Assembly: GCA_029215795.1 (NCBI GenBank)
Contig: JARDYH010000001.1
Span: forward strand, 354,540,154-354,604,153
DNA from: Anniella stebbinsi
Taxonomy: Eukaryota > Chordata > Lepidosauria > Squamata > Anniellidae
Reading direction: 5' to 3'
Length of the DNA: 64,000 nucleotides
Made by a program: the position numbers and the translations under genes. A model generated the notes under the pieces. It did no database searches, was not told the origin of the DNA, and saw only the letters and a list, made by a program, of their open reading frames with translations. This document shows, one piece after another, positions 1 to 10,268 of the stretch; positions within the stretch are counted from its first letter, which is position 1, and each line of letters begins with the position of its first letter.

Positions 1-394
1 CACATTTTTCACAAGCCGCAAATTCTGAACCAGCTTTTGACCTGGAATTCCATGGGCCGCCCAAATGCCCCCTAGATCTCCTGCAGATGCCAAGACCCTC
101 TTCTATAAAATAATGCTAGCTGTTGCCATGGCGATAATATGATGTAGTTGGCCTGGATTAATGACTGGGTTGCACAAGATGTGATGCAGTGATGGCTGTT
201 AGCTCTGGCAGTTTTCACAAGGGAAAGACAAATGCACAAAGCAGAGATGTTTTAAGATCCAGTGGTCATGGTAGCAAATCAGAGCCTCCATGCTCAGTGG
301 CAATTTTTCTTTCAATAACAGATGCTGGCGACAAACAGGGAGTGATGGCTGTTTCTTTCATGTGCTGCTGAGGAGCCACCCAGCTGTAACAGAC

Positions 395-437
395 TAGGGT
401 GACCAGATAAAATCCAGGTCAGGCCAAGGCTCTATCT
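395..437. mobile_element. hAT-type MITE end fragment
   Basis: TAGGGTGACCAGATAAAATC is the left end of the abundant MITE family described at 7127-7773. Only about 30 bases are present before CR1 3' UTR sequence begins. Confidence 0.6.
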
Positions 438-880
438 AACTCACCTAGGGTGTCCGTATGAAAAGGAGGACAGGGTTTCTGTATCTTTAACAGTTGTATA
501 GAAAAGGGAAATTTCAGCAGGTGTCATTTGTACGCATTCAGCACCTGGTGAAATTCCTTCTTCATCACAACAGTTAAAGCTGCAGGAGCCCTGCCCTCTT
601 TTGTATCTGGTTACTCTAGTATAGCTCATGCAGGTTTAACTGTTGTGATGAAGAGGGAATTTCACCAGGTGCTGTATGCGTACAAATGACACCTGCTGAA
701 ATTTCCCTGTTAAAGATACAGGAGCCCTGTCCTCTTTTTCATATGGTCACCCTAAGCTCACCATTCTGTTCTCACAGTGGCCAAGCTGTCCACGGGAAAC
801 CCACAAGCAGGGTATGAGTGCAAATCCACCCATGTTGCCCTGCAAGTGGTATACAGAATGATAACAACAACATGGATGCC
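424..880 (-). mobile_element. CR1 LINE 3' UTR, interrupted by a MITE
   Basis: On the minus strand this reads the common reptile CR1 3' UTR ('gttggccactgtgagaacag', 'cttgtgggtttccc'). It is split by the MITE at 446-754, and the flanking CR1 text joins when one copy of the 8-bp duplication is removed. Confidence 0.75.
446..754. mobile_element. hAT-type MITE, inserted in CR1
   Basis: Palindromic 309-bp element with ends CTAGGGTGTCCGTATG and CATATGGTCACCCTA. Flanks are AACTCACC / AGCTCACC, an 8-bp target duplication with one mismatch. No coding capacity. Confidence 0.85.
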
Positions 881-1043
881 ACAGGTTTCCAGTGCGGTCT
901 CCCATGCAAAGGAAAGGAACAGTGCAGTCTTGTGCATGTCTCCTCTTGGATAAGTGTGCATAAGATTATAGTTTAATAGCATGATCCTCTGCATGTCAAC
1001 TCAGAAGTAAGCCCCATAGAATTCAATGGATTGTACTTTTGGG

Positions 1044-1087
1044 TAGGGTGACATGAGCCCTGACCTGGATTTTATCTGGTCAGCCTA
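1044..1087. mobile_element. 44-bp minimal hAT-type MITE
   Basis: TAGGGTGACATGAGCCC... ...TCTGGTCAGCCTA is flanked by perfect 8-bp duplications CTTTTGGG at 1036-1043 and 1088-1095. It is an extreme internal deletion derivative keeping little more than the two ends. Confidence 0.85.
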
Positions 1088-1205
1088 CTTTTGGGTAAGT
1101 GTGTATAGGATCGCAGCCTAAATGCAGTTGAGCTGCCCCAGAACTTCTTACAGTATGGGGAAGTGTGCATGTGGAGATGTAAAAACACTGCCTGTCTGAT
1201 ATGAG

Positions 1206-1359
1206 TAGGGTGACCATATGGAAAGGAAGACAGGACTCCTGTATCTTTAACAGTTGTAGAGAAAAGGGGATTTCACCAGGTGCTGCATGCATACAAATGA
1301 CACCTGCTGAAATTCCCTTTTCTATGCAACTGTTAAAGGTACAGGAGCCCTTCTCCCTA
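1206..1359. mobile_element. 154-bp hAT-type MITE (short form)
   Basis: TAGGGTGACCATATGG start and CTCCCTA end, flanked by perfect GATATGAG duplications (1198-1205, 1360-1367). It is a simple palindrome without the extra middle block of the ~320-bp copies. Confidence 0.87.
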
Positions 1360-1869
1360 GATATGAGCATCTACACAAAATGTTTTCTCTTTGATGCCTT
1401 GGCTGTGTCTCCCCTCCCTTCACATTGATGCCTTTTGCCTTCCTGTTTTATGTGCTGCTGTATATTATTACTGCTATTACTAACACTTGAACATGTACAC
1501 CATGTCATCAGCATGCTGAGCACAGTATTATCAAAATTGAGAGCAGTTTGCCTCTACTATTTCTTTGACCTGAGACTTAGTATTTGGCATTTGGATTCCG
1601 TCACCGCACAAAATAACAATAATGACTATAATTTGGACAACAATTTCTCTCCTCAGGCCCCCCCCCCCCAGCTCCTCCCTCATGTTCTCATGGCAGCTAG
1701 GGCCACAGTGTTGCCAGTATCTGCACATATACTCCAGCATGCAGGTTGCTTGAAAATCAGAGCAAAATTTATAGCACAATACAGCTCACAGGCGCCAGAA
1801 TGGGAAATGGCCTTTCCTGTGATTTGTCCTCTCTTGTGTCTCGAAGGACAAGTTGGAGTAAACAGTAGA

Positions 1870-2110
1870 CACCAGTGTAGTGTAGTGGCTAAAGTGTTGG
1901 CCTGGGACTCAGGAGTTCCGGGTTCTAGTCCCCACTTGGCCATGGAAACCCACTGGGTGACTTTGGGCCAGTCACAGTCTCTCAGCCCAACCTACGTCAC
2001 AGGGTTGTTGTTGTCAGGATAAAATGGACAGGAGGAGGAGGAGGATTATGTATGCTGCCTTGGGGACCTTGGAGGAAAACTGGCAGGATATAAATGCAAT
2101 AATAAATAAA
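1870..2110 (+). mobile_element. Sauria-type SINE (tRNA head, Bov-B-like tail)
   Basis: It shows the tRNA-like promoter ('tagtgtagtggctaaagtg', 'ggttctagtcccc' B-box-like), the central 'gtgactttgggccagtcaca' core, 'cacagggttgttg' and the 'ggatataaatgcaataa' tail, then AAT-rich sequence. These match the squamate Sauria SINE family, mobilised in trans by Bov-B LINEs. Confidence 0.85.
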
Positions 2111-2113
2111 TAC

Positions 2114-3125
2114 AAATAATAATAAGAGCTCTACTGAATCACTCAAAGGGTCCATTTAGTCCAACATTCTGTTCACACATTGGCCAACCAGCTGCCCATG
2201 GGAAACCCACAAGCAGGATATGAGTGCAACAGTAGGGTGACCAGATAAAATCCAGGTCAGGGCTCATGTAACTTTAACAACTGTAGAGAAAAGGGAATTT
2301 CAGCCAGTGTCATTTGTATGCAATTAGTTCCTGGTGAAATTCCCTCTTCATCACAACAGTTAAAGTTACAGGGGCCCTGCCTTCTTTTGTATATTATGGT
2401 CACTCTAGTATAGTGCCTGCACCTTTAACTGTTGCGATGAAGAGGGAATATCACTAGGAACTAACTGCATACAAATGACATTGGCTGAAATTCCTTTTTC
2501 TCTACAAAGTTACATGAGCCCTGACCTGGATTTTATCTGGTCACCCTATGCAACAGCACCCTCCTGCCCATGATCCCCAGTAACTGGTGTACATAGGCCT
2601 ACTGCCTCTGATAATGGAGGGAGCATAGAGCCACAAGGACTAGCAGCCATTGATAGCCTTATCGTCCAGGAATTTGTCCAATCTCCTTTTAAAGTCATCC
2701 AAAGTAGCGGCCATCACAATGTCTTGTAGTAGCGAATTTCATGGGTTAACTAGGTTCTGGGTGAAGTAGTACTTCCTTCCTTATCTCCCACCAATCTCCC
2801 TGAATCTCCCACCAATCAGCTTTGTGTGGTGACTCTGGGTTCTAGTATTATGAGAGAGGGAGAAATATGTCTCCCTACCAACTATTTCCACAACATGCAT
2901 AATATAGCACACCTCAATTATGTCTCTCTTTACTCACTTGTTCTCCAAGTTAAACAATCCCAGATGTTGTAATCCTCCCTCATAGGGGAGATGCTCTGGG
3001 CCCTGGATCATTTTTGTTGCCCTTTCCTGCACTTTTCCCAAGTCTACTTTCTTCTTTCATAGGTGTTGTGACCAGAACTGTAGACAGTATTCCAAATGTG
3101 GTCACTTTGAAGGAAGCCTTAAAAT
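2114..3125 (-). mobile_element. CR1 LINE 3' end, long copy, interrupted by a MITE
   Basis: In minus orientation this carries the CR1 3' UTR 'ctgttcacacattggcc'...'ctcataggggagatgctctgg'...'gacagtattccaaatgtggtc'. It is split by the MITE at 2233-2548; CR1 text continues on both sides of the target duplication. About 1 kb, with no open frame. Confidence 0.75.
2233..2548. mobile_element. hAT-type MITE, 316 bp, in CR1
   Basis: Both ends are of the 'CCAGATAAAATCC' subtype. Perfect 8-bp duplications TGCAACAG lie at 2225-2232 and 2549-2556. Confidence 0.9.
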
Positions 3126-4328
3126 TACCCAATATATCTCCTTTATTTTAGCCCTGGGCAGGGTATAGTGGAGCATGGGCTCATAGGTGCGAAACGCTGG
3201 GACTTTTTGATTAGCGGGGCAAAGGCGTCCTCTGCCACCCTCTCAGACTTCCTGTTCCTTCTGAGCTTAGCTGCAATCTTCACACTGTGTTATTGTGAGC
3301 TATACCCAATGCAAAGTAGTTGAATGGGAAATTAAGACCCTTTAGCTTTACAAAAGACTTATGGAATACATACAAACACAGATGGATCAATACAGCTGGC
3401 CTGAGTTTTTGGGCTCTCCTTGGGGTTTTGGCTTTTGAGACTGTCATGAGGAATGCCTGCACTTCAAACTGTACCACTATACAACTCAACCTGGGGAAGT
3501 GAGGGATGGAGGTATCTTGCATTAAGATGTTAGTATGGTAGCAGAGTTTTCCTCAATTATATTTTGGACCTCCTCAAGTGGCAGAGAGGTTGGGATGGAT
3601 CCAGGATCTACGTTCCATTGCTGAAAGAGCTTTTCCACTCATGGAAGGTGACACGGCCCAATTTCAGGGCAACCAGTGCAGCTGGTCCAAAACTGGTGTT
3701 ATATGCTGTGATCGGATTCCACAACAGCTGGAGCTTTCAAATCTACTTTAAAGGCAGCCCCAAATAAAGCACATTACAGCCTAGTCTGGATGTATCTGGG
3801 GAATGAATGACTGTAACAAGGTCCACGTTGTCCAGATAGGGTCACCGCTGGCAAATCAGCCAAAACTGACCCAGCCTGCTCTTCCAAAGACAGTATCGGG
3901 TCCAGGGGAAACCCCCAAGCGGCACACTTGATCCTTCAGTCCAAAACACAGGCTTTTTTCTTCTTCTTACAATATTTCCCTCTATTTTCAGTTTTCAGGC
4001 CGGGAGTGTAGTTGCTTAGGTAGCCAAAATGGCACAACCCATGCATAAGTTATTGGCACGCTTGGGTAAAGCCTGAGGTTTTGCAGGAGACCCAAAAACA
4101 AAAGGTTTTTTTGGGGGGGAAACTTAAGAAGAGGAAGCCCCAAATCAGACTGAGCATGTTCAGTAGCCCTGGGACACTCGCCAACTTTGTGTGTGTGTGT
4201 GTGTGTGTGTGTGCAGGGGGAAGGCTGTATCCTGAATAGGGAGCCCTCCATGCTGCAACATTTTGTTGAAGATCACCTTTGTATCTGTTTGTTTACAAAT
4301 ATTAAAAATGGAGTGTATCCATTTCTAA
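3126..4328. other. No gene recognised; low-copy sequence with a (GT)n run
   Basis: I see no splice-bounded exon or clear repeat family here apart from the (GT)n microsatellite at 4187-4213. Short open frames at 3320-3502 and 3564-3767 have no recognisable domains. Confidence 0.4.
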
Positions 4329-4875
4329 GGCCCTTTCTACACCAAACAGGTGTAGAGGGAGGGGGGGGGGGTGATCCCGGAAGTACCTGCTTCCGTGATC
4401 ATCACTTGAATCCACATAGGAAGTGTGACGATCTGGTTTCCTCCCGTTGCAGTAGCGGGCGCCATTTTTGGGGGGAGAAGATCTGAGAAGAACACACTTA
4501 CGCTCCAACAAAGGGTAAGTCTATTTTTTTTAAAAAAAAAACTGAGATGGGCCACCCACCCACCCCTTGCCATCCTGGGGATGGTGAAATTGCTGTCCCC
4601 CCCTCCTTTGATGGGCACGGAGCTGTGCAGCTCCATGCCCATTTCTGCTGCCGCACTTACTCGTGAGTAAGTGCGGCAGCAGCCAGGACAAGCGGCCACA
4701 TCTCCCGCAGTCTCGGGAAGTTCCCAGAACTGTGGAAAAATTGGGATTTCCCAGGGATCCCTTATCCTTGGGAAATCCCATGCCTGCCCCTCCCCACCCC
4801 GAGGAGTTCCTGTGTGTCATGTGAATGCACAGGGACCAGGTGATTCCAAGCAAAAAGCCTTGTGTAGAAATGGCC
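4329..4875. mobile_element. Harbinger-like MITE (GGCC-end family), 547 bp
   Basis: Ends GGCCCTTTCTACACC and GTGTAGAAATGGCC are inverted repeats. Flanks TAA / TTA fit a 3-bp target duplication. The interior is a long imperfect palindrome centred on 'acttactcgtgagtaagt'. Several open frames here are chance frames within the palindrome. Confidence 0.75.
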
Positions 4876-4944
4876 TTAGTCAGATGCAGGTATGCTGAGA
4901 ATATACTACTGGCTTAGTGCAAATGTCTGGATGGGACGGTGGTG

Positions 4945-5045
4945 ATTTTGTAACCCAGTGGTAGAGCATATGGCTTTTATAGAGAAGGTCCTGGGTTCAA
5001 TGCCTGGCATGTCTCGGTAAAAAAAGATCAGTGGCAAGGAAAATG
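4945..5045 (+). mobile_element. tRNA-derived SINE fragment
   Basis: 'cccagtggtagagcatatgg' followed by 'gtcctgggttcaatgcc' gives tRNA A- and B-box-like sequences. It is the head of the SINE family seen better at 12179-12345 and 43017-43210. Confidence 0.65.
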
Positions 5046-5476
5046 AAGGCTGACCTCCTTCTTGGACCCCAAAGAGCTTCCGCTCTTCAGACCAGATCTT
5101 TCCTTTAGGCCAGCTCACAAATACTAAAAATGTACTCAATTCTTCCTCCCTCCACTCCTGCAAGAGAAGCGGGGCTCTGTATAAGTAGGCAGTAACTGAT
5201 CTCTAAACCTGATATCGCCCAGAATATGGAGAATGCAATTTAGGTTATCAGCCCTGTTTCAAGTCCCTTTTGCTTTTTGTTTACTGTGGAAATAAGCACC
5301 TGAAGACCTTGATCTTCTCTGAAGCTTCCATGCAACAGCCAGGGAGAATGGGGATGTTTTGTAAATATGCTTATGCTTGGGGTAAAGAGCTTGTCGATGG
5401 CCGTACATTTAATCTCAGAGAACAGATATGGCTATTTCACTCTTCTTCATCAGAACATCTTTGACAATTAAACTTT

Positions 5477-5796
5477 TAGGCTGACCATCTGAAAAGGAGG
5501 ACAGGGCTCCTGTCACTTTAACAGTTGTAGAGAAAAGGGAATTTCAGCAGGTGTCATTTGTATGCAATTAGTTCCTGATGAAATTCCCTCTTCATCACAA
5601 CAGTTAAAGTTGCAGGGACGCTGCCTTCTTTTGTATATGGTCACTCTAGCATAGTGCCTGCAACTTTAACTGTTGTGATGAAGAGGGAATTTCACCAGGG
5701 ACTAATTGCATACAAATGACACTGGCTGAAATTCCCTTTTCTCTACAACTCTTAAAGTTACATGAGCCCTGTCCTCCTTTTCAGATGGTTAGTCTA
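5477..5796. mobile_element. hAT-type MITE, about 320 bp
   Basis: TAGGCTGACCATCTG start and mutated right end CAGATGGTTAGTCTA. The flanks share ATTAAACT with a small offset, so the exact end is uncertain. Confidence 0.8.
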
Positions 5797-5882
5797 ATTA
5801 AACTCTTCTGCATGTGAGCCTGTTTGATACTAAATGGTTGTTTCAAAACACTAACAAAAATTGTAAGATTGAAGGGGGAGAA

Positions 5883-5994
5883 TTTTAGCATTGTGGGGGG
5901 GATGAACAGAAGTGAAGCCATGTGCTGGCTGGGGAATGCTTGGGATTGTAGGGTTCCCCCCCCCCCCATCTACACATGCATTGGATTGTGCCCT
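5883..5994. mobile_element. Partial palindromic MITE (GCAATCC-end family)
   Basis: The right end 'catgcattggattgtgccc' followed by TTA matches the intact copy at 30686-30820. The left part is eroded and contains a poly-C run. Confidence 0.55.
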
Positions 5995-6110
5995 TAACCA
6001 CCCTAAATAATTGGGTGTCATCAGCGAACTTGGTCATCTCTCTGCTCGCTCCTAATTCCAGATAATTTATGAACAAGTTGAAAAGCCATTGGTCCCAATA
6101 AAGATCCTTT
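5995..6110 (-). pseudogene. CR1-type reverse transcriptase fragment
   Basis: The minus strand encodes LELGASREMTKFADDTQLF, the RT catalytic motif C region (FADD) of a CR1-type LINE, after a frameshift from 'GSLLGPMAFQLV' (motif B end). It ends at the MITE on its left. Decayed and non-functional. Confidence 0.75.
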
Positions 6111-6113
6111 AAT

Positions 6114-6555
6114 TAGGCTGACCTTATGAAAAGGAGGACAGGGCTCATGTAACTTTAACAGTTGTAGAGAAAAGGGAATTTCAGAGCCTATCTACACTGC
6201 TGCTTTAAAATGCTGTATAACAGTTTTAAACCGGTTAATAAAGGTTATTAACTGGTTTAAAACTGTTATAAACCGTTTTAAAGCAGTAGTGTAGATAGGC
6301 TCTCAGCCAGTGTCATTTGTATGCAATTAGTTCCTGGTGAAATTCCCTCTTCATCACAACAGTTAAAGTTGCAGGAGCCCTGCCTTCTTTTGTATATGGT
6401 CATTCTAGTATAGTGCCTGCAACTTTAACTGTTGTGATGAAGAGGGAATTTCACCAGGAACTAATTGCATACAAATGACACCGGCTGAAATGCCCTTTTC
6501 TCTACAACTGTTAAAGTTACATGAGCCCTGTCCTCCTTTTCATATGGTCAGCCTA
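6114..6555. mobile_element. hAT-type MITE with a second MITE inside
   Basis: Ends TAGGCTGACCTTATG and CATATGGTCAGCCTA; the flanks share CTTTAAT. The left arm is interrupted at 6184-6302 by a different palindromic element, and the arm resumes exactly after it. Confidence 0.87.
6184..6302. mobile_element. 119-bp palindromic MITE, 3-bp duplication
   Basis: GAGCCTATCTACACTGCTGC at the left is mirrored by ...GTGTAGATAGGCTC at the right, giving a near-perfect hairpin. Flanks are TCA / TCA. The ends and 3-bp duplication fit a PIF/Harbinger derivative. Confidence 0.8.
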
Positions 6556-7118
6556 CTTTAATGTGGTTTCCTGCACGGAGCAGGAGGTTGGACTCAACAA
6601 ACAACACACCAGACAAAGAAAATACAAATTAAATCTAAAGAGAGACCCAGGGCTGATTGAAATAAAAAGCTCAAATCTTTTGAGTCACCTTGGGTGTACC
6701 TCCACCTAGCAGGCCTTTCCTGTTGACTGTAACTTGAATGGAGGTGGAGCATTCAAGGTGGCCTCTCAATCTGAGTTGAGGGGTCTGTATTTGAGGGAAG
6801 AGAGTTATGGCCCATACGGAAAGCAAAGCTTATGCCACAACAATACATTAGTTTGGCTTTGAGGTGTCACAGGACTCTTTGTTGTTAGCTCTGAAACATG
6901 GCTGTCTATTGCATGGCTCTGGAATTTGTCTCCTGAATTGATAGTTTCATCTTAGGAACTCTTCTGTTTTGAAAGAATGTATAAAAACTGTTCAAACTCA
7001 ATAATATCTCAGTGTCTGCATTTTGGAGACGCAAGTGAGGTCAGGTGTGGTGTGGGGCAGAGGCAGGAAGGAGGTAGATCTCCAGATGTTTTGGAATTCA
7101 ACTCCCAGAAGTTCCGTC
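6556..7118. other. No gene recognised
   Basis: Low-copy sequence after the MITE. A short 'ttggaattcaactcccagaa' tract just before 7119 resembles a common vertebrate dispersed motif. No exon signal seen. Confidence 0.35.
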
Positions 7119-7126
7119 AGCATGAC

Positions 7127-7773
7127 TAGGGTAGGCTGACCATATGAAAAGGAGGACAGGGCTCCTGTAACTTTAACAGTTGTAGAGAAAAGGGAATTTC
7201 AGCCAGTGTCATTTGTATGCAATTAGTTCCTGGTGAAATTCCCTCTTCATCATAGCAGTTAAAGTTGCAGAGGCCCTGCCTTCTTTTGTATATGGTCACT
7301 CTAGTATAGTGCCTGCAACTTTAACTGTTGTGATGAAGAGGGAATATCACCAGGAACTAATTGCATACAAATATCACTGGCTGAAATTCCCTTTTCTCTA
7401 CAACTGTTAATGTTACAGGAGCCCTGTCCTCCTTTTCATATGGTCAGCCTAGACTAGGGTGACCAGATAAAATCCAGGTCAGGCTCATGTAACTTTAACA
7501 GTTGTAGAGAAAAAGGATTTTTAGCCAGTGTCATTTGTATGCAATTAGTTCCTGGTGAAATTCCCTCTTCATCACAACTGTTAAAGTTGCAGGGGGCCTG
7601 CCTTCTTTTGTATCTGGTCACTCTAGTATAGCGCATGCACCTTTAACTGTTGTGATGAAGAGGGAATTTCACCAGGAACTAATTGCATACAAATGACACT
7701 GGCTGAAATTCCCTTTTCTCTACAACTGTTAAAGTTACATGAGTCCTGACCTGGATTTTATCTGGTCAGCCTA
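7127..7773. mobile_element. hAT-type MITE (outer), split by a second copy
   Basis: The outer element has 'CCAGATAAAATCC'-type ends and perfect AGCATGAC duplications at 7119-7126 and 7774-7781. A second copy (7132-7451) landed in its first bases, so the outer body continues from 7460. Confidence 0.9.
7132..7451. mobile_element. hAT-type MITE (inner), 320 bp
   Basis: 'CCATATGAAAAGGAGG'-type ends with perfect duplications GACTAGGG at 7124-7131 and 7452-7459. The duplication includes the first five bases of the outer element, so this copy is the younger. Confidence 0.92.
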
Positions 7774-7794
7774 AGCATGACCAATGATCTGGAA

Positions 7795-7805
7795 TGTTGG
7801 GAGGC

Positions 7806-7845
<40 letters not shown>

Positions 7846-8102
7846 GTTATTAACAAATATAATAGAAAAAGATAAGGAGAAAAAATAAACAAGACCATCA
7901 ATAAACCCCCCCACTTTTTTTAAAAAAATGTATACATTAATATAAGCAATCCATATCTTTGAATAAGCATCCAAGCAACATTGATGACATGAGGACATCC
8001 ACTCAAATTTAGAGAGAGCAGTAAGATTCTCAGACCATTGAATGATAGATGTTGGGTGTTTATTTTTTCCAGGCTTGAAGTATGAGTCTTTTTGCAACTG
8101 TG
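7795..8102 (-). pseudogene. Tx1/L1-like LINE 3' end (ORF2 C terminus and ATT tail)
   Basis: On the minus strand the frame reads KHPTSIIQWSENLTALSKFE...YSKIW, resembling the C-terminal ORF2 fragment at 29062-29560. It is followed by a short A-rich 3' region and an (AAT)n tail at 7806-7851. 5'-truncated where the palindromic element at 8103 begins. Confidence 0.55.
7806..7851. repeat. (ATT)n microsatellite
   Basis: Run of ATT units, probably the expanded tail of the minus-strand LINE end at 7795-8102. Confidence 0.9.
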
Positions 8103-8294
8103 GCCTAATCCACACCAAGCAGGATATAGCACTATGAAAGCGATATGAAAGTGATATATGGTATGTGTCAATGGGCCCCAACAGTTGTCAGTACATTTCA
8201 GTACCACTATAAAGCAGTAGTGTGGCTCCTGCCTCTTATATACCGCTTTCATACTGCTTTCATAGTGCAATATCCTGCTTGGTGTGGATTAGGC
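8103..8294. mobile_element. Palindromic MITE (CCTAATC-CACACC family)
   Basis: Left GCCTAATCCACACC is mirrored by right GGTGTGGATTAGGC; internal arms 'aagcaggatatagcactatg' and 'catagtgcaatatcctgctt' pair. Relatives lie at 23270, 35797, 43344 and 52232. No clear target duplication at this copy. Confidence 0.75.
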
Positions 8295-9300
8295 TTCAAC
8301 TCCCATCAGCACTAGCCAACATGGGCAATTGTCAACAATGCCAGAAGTTCTTGTCCAAACCATCTGGAGGTCATCAAGCAATGGAAGGCTGCCCAGGAGC
8401 ATTTCCCAGTCTCTTCTACAAAATCCAGGAAATCCCTGTTTTTCACGTCGATATGCAAAGGTAACATTTGAAAATGACAACTTGGCTGAAAGACTTACAG
8501 TCTAACCAGGCCTATTGTCTGCTGTGCAAAGCAAAATATAGAAAGGAGCTAGTGCAAATGTCCTTAGGTCAGATCAATGCTGCATGACAGCGGCAACAGG
8601 AAACTCAACAGGCTGCGTCAATAGGACTGGGACATCCCCTGTTGCGATGCAATCGCAAAATGTGGCACAATGACATGACCACTGCCATCTCCAGGATTCT
8701 TAGGGCCCTTAGGCAAGACACTCTGAATGGGCCCCATCCCTCTGTGAGTCTCACTGCCCTTGTTGCTCAGTCACCTTCTCAATGCCTTGTTACCATTCAT
8801 CATTGCTACCGCGTTTTTGCTTGACAGGCAAGACAGCCAATGAGCAAGAAGGCAGTGGCACCTACTGCTCTTTCTTACCACCACCATTGTCTGTACCAGA
8901 GCAAGAAGCAGGTGAACAAGCAGGTTGCATTGGTGAAGAGGAGGAGCAGCTCCATGTCAGTGGGCCCTGCTGGCATATGGGCCCTTGGTAGGTGCCCGAC
9001 CATGCTTACCCTTGATGCCAGCCCTGGACATGAGTACCAAGATTTTATGACCCATGGTCCCAAAGGGACCAGAGGCTTCCAACTAGCTTGCACCAGTGTA
9101 AGGTCTAATTCAGCAGCAACTCTTTGCAATCCCCCATTGGTGTTTGCTGAGCTGCAAAACAGAGAGCGTGCCTTTACGATGCAGTGGGGATGTGAAGTGG
9201 GTACTGCTTCTCTAAAGGGCATCATTTCTTCACTGGTTGTGGAATTCACTCCCCACTCCCTTTGCTGTGAGCCCTGCTTAGTACAGGATGGAGAGAGACC
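8295..9300. other. No gene recognised
   Basis: Moderately GC sequence with overlapping open frames on both strands (for example 8840-9322 plus and 8875-9309 minus). Neither shows a domain, a splice-bounded exon or a coding bias I can defend, so I treat them as chance frames. Confidence 0.35.
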
Positions 9301-9470
9301 AGAGATCAATTGTAGAGCATAGGCTTTGCTTACAAAGAGTCCCAGGCTCGGTTCCCAGTATCTCCACTTAAAAGGTGCTCAGGGGGCAGGACTCTGAAAG
9401 ATCTTTGCATGACCTGCTAATTGTCAGCAGTGGGTAATATATAAATGCTGAGCTGGGAAGATAAATGTAT
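9301..9470 (+). mobile_element. tRNA-derived SINE, degraded
   Basis: 'tgtagagcataggctttgct', 'gtcccaggctcggttccc' and 'agtatctccacttaaaagg' follow the layout of the squamate tRNA SINE with an A box, B box and 'ggcatctcc' core. Confidence 0.6.
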
Positions 9471-10260
9471 ATGGCAGGTCACAGCCCAAAGGTCTATTGT
9501 ACATTCTTCAGGTTGCAATGAGGCAATCCCAGTTACCCAAAGTATGGGGCTTCCAGAGAGAAATCCTTCATTAATACTTTTTTTCTTCTTGCAGATAAAG
9601 TCAGATTTATAGTGCTTTTTATATTCCTTTCTTTCTCCCCCCTACACCCAGCTCACTGTATTGTACAGTCCTATGTTAAAACAGGATGGTGAAACTTTCT
9701 ATCTTTATAGGAACTAATTAGCTGGAAGCACTTTATAGGAAATGACACTGGAAGTAAATATTTATCCTTAATCCTGTCAAAGAAGGAAAGTTTTCTTTCA
9801 TCCTGTTGGCATGGGAAAAATTTCTGGTATGCTGATTTCATGCATCTCATAATTAGGCTACTTAATTGGAATGCTTTTGATCTGAACATCATTGTTCGTT
9901 TTTGGAATCTAGGGGGGATTCATTGGGCTAACATTAAACCTATGGAAATCCAGCTACGTTTGCTTTGAGGATTATAAAGAAGGATGACCCTTAAACACCC
10001 CCCCCCCAAACACTACCTGGAAAAATATCCCCATAGATGCTGTCTCACAACTAGGCTGGATTGCATAATTGGAATCCATTTGAACTCTTTAACTCTTTGT
10101 TCACCAAGCTTGCGAGGGGACGGCTTTGTTTGGCTCTAAAGATAGATGGTTTCCCTATCCTATGTTAACATAGTACTGGATGTTTCCGAAGATACGCTGG
10201 CTCTGCTATCAAAACAACCACCCCATATTGAGTTTCCCCTCCTATTCTCCATCACATGAA
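9471..10260. other. No gene recognised; AT-rich low-copy sequence
   Basis: AT-rich, with a weak poly-C run near 9998-10008. I see no repeat family or exon. Confidence 0.35.
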
Positions 10261-10268
10261 GTAATGGG

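Noticed and set aside
8840..9322. Overlapping 160- and 144-codon frames on opposite strands
   Set aside because: No domains, no splice sites in phase, and part of the tract is a tRNA SINE boundary.
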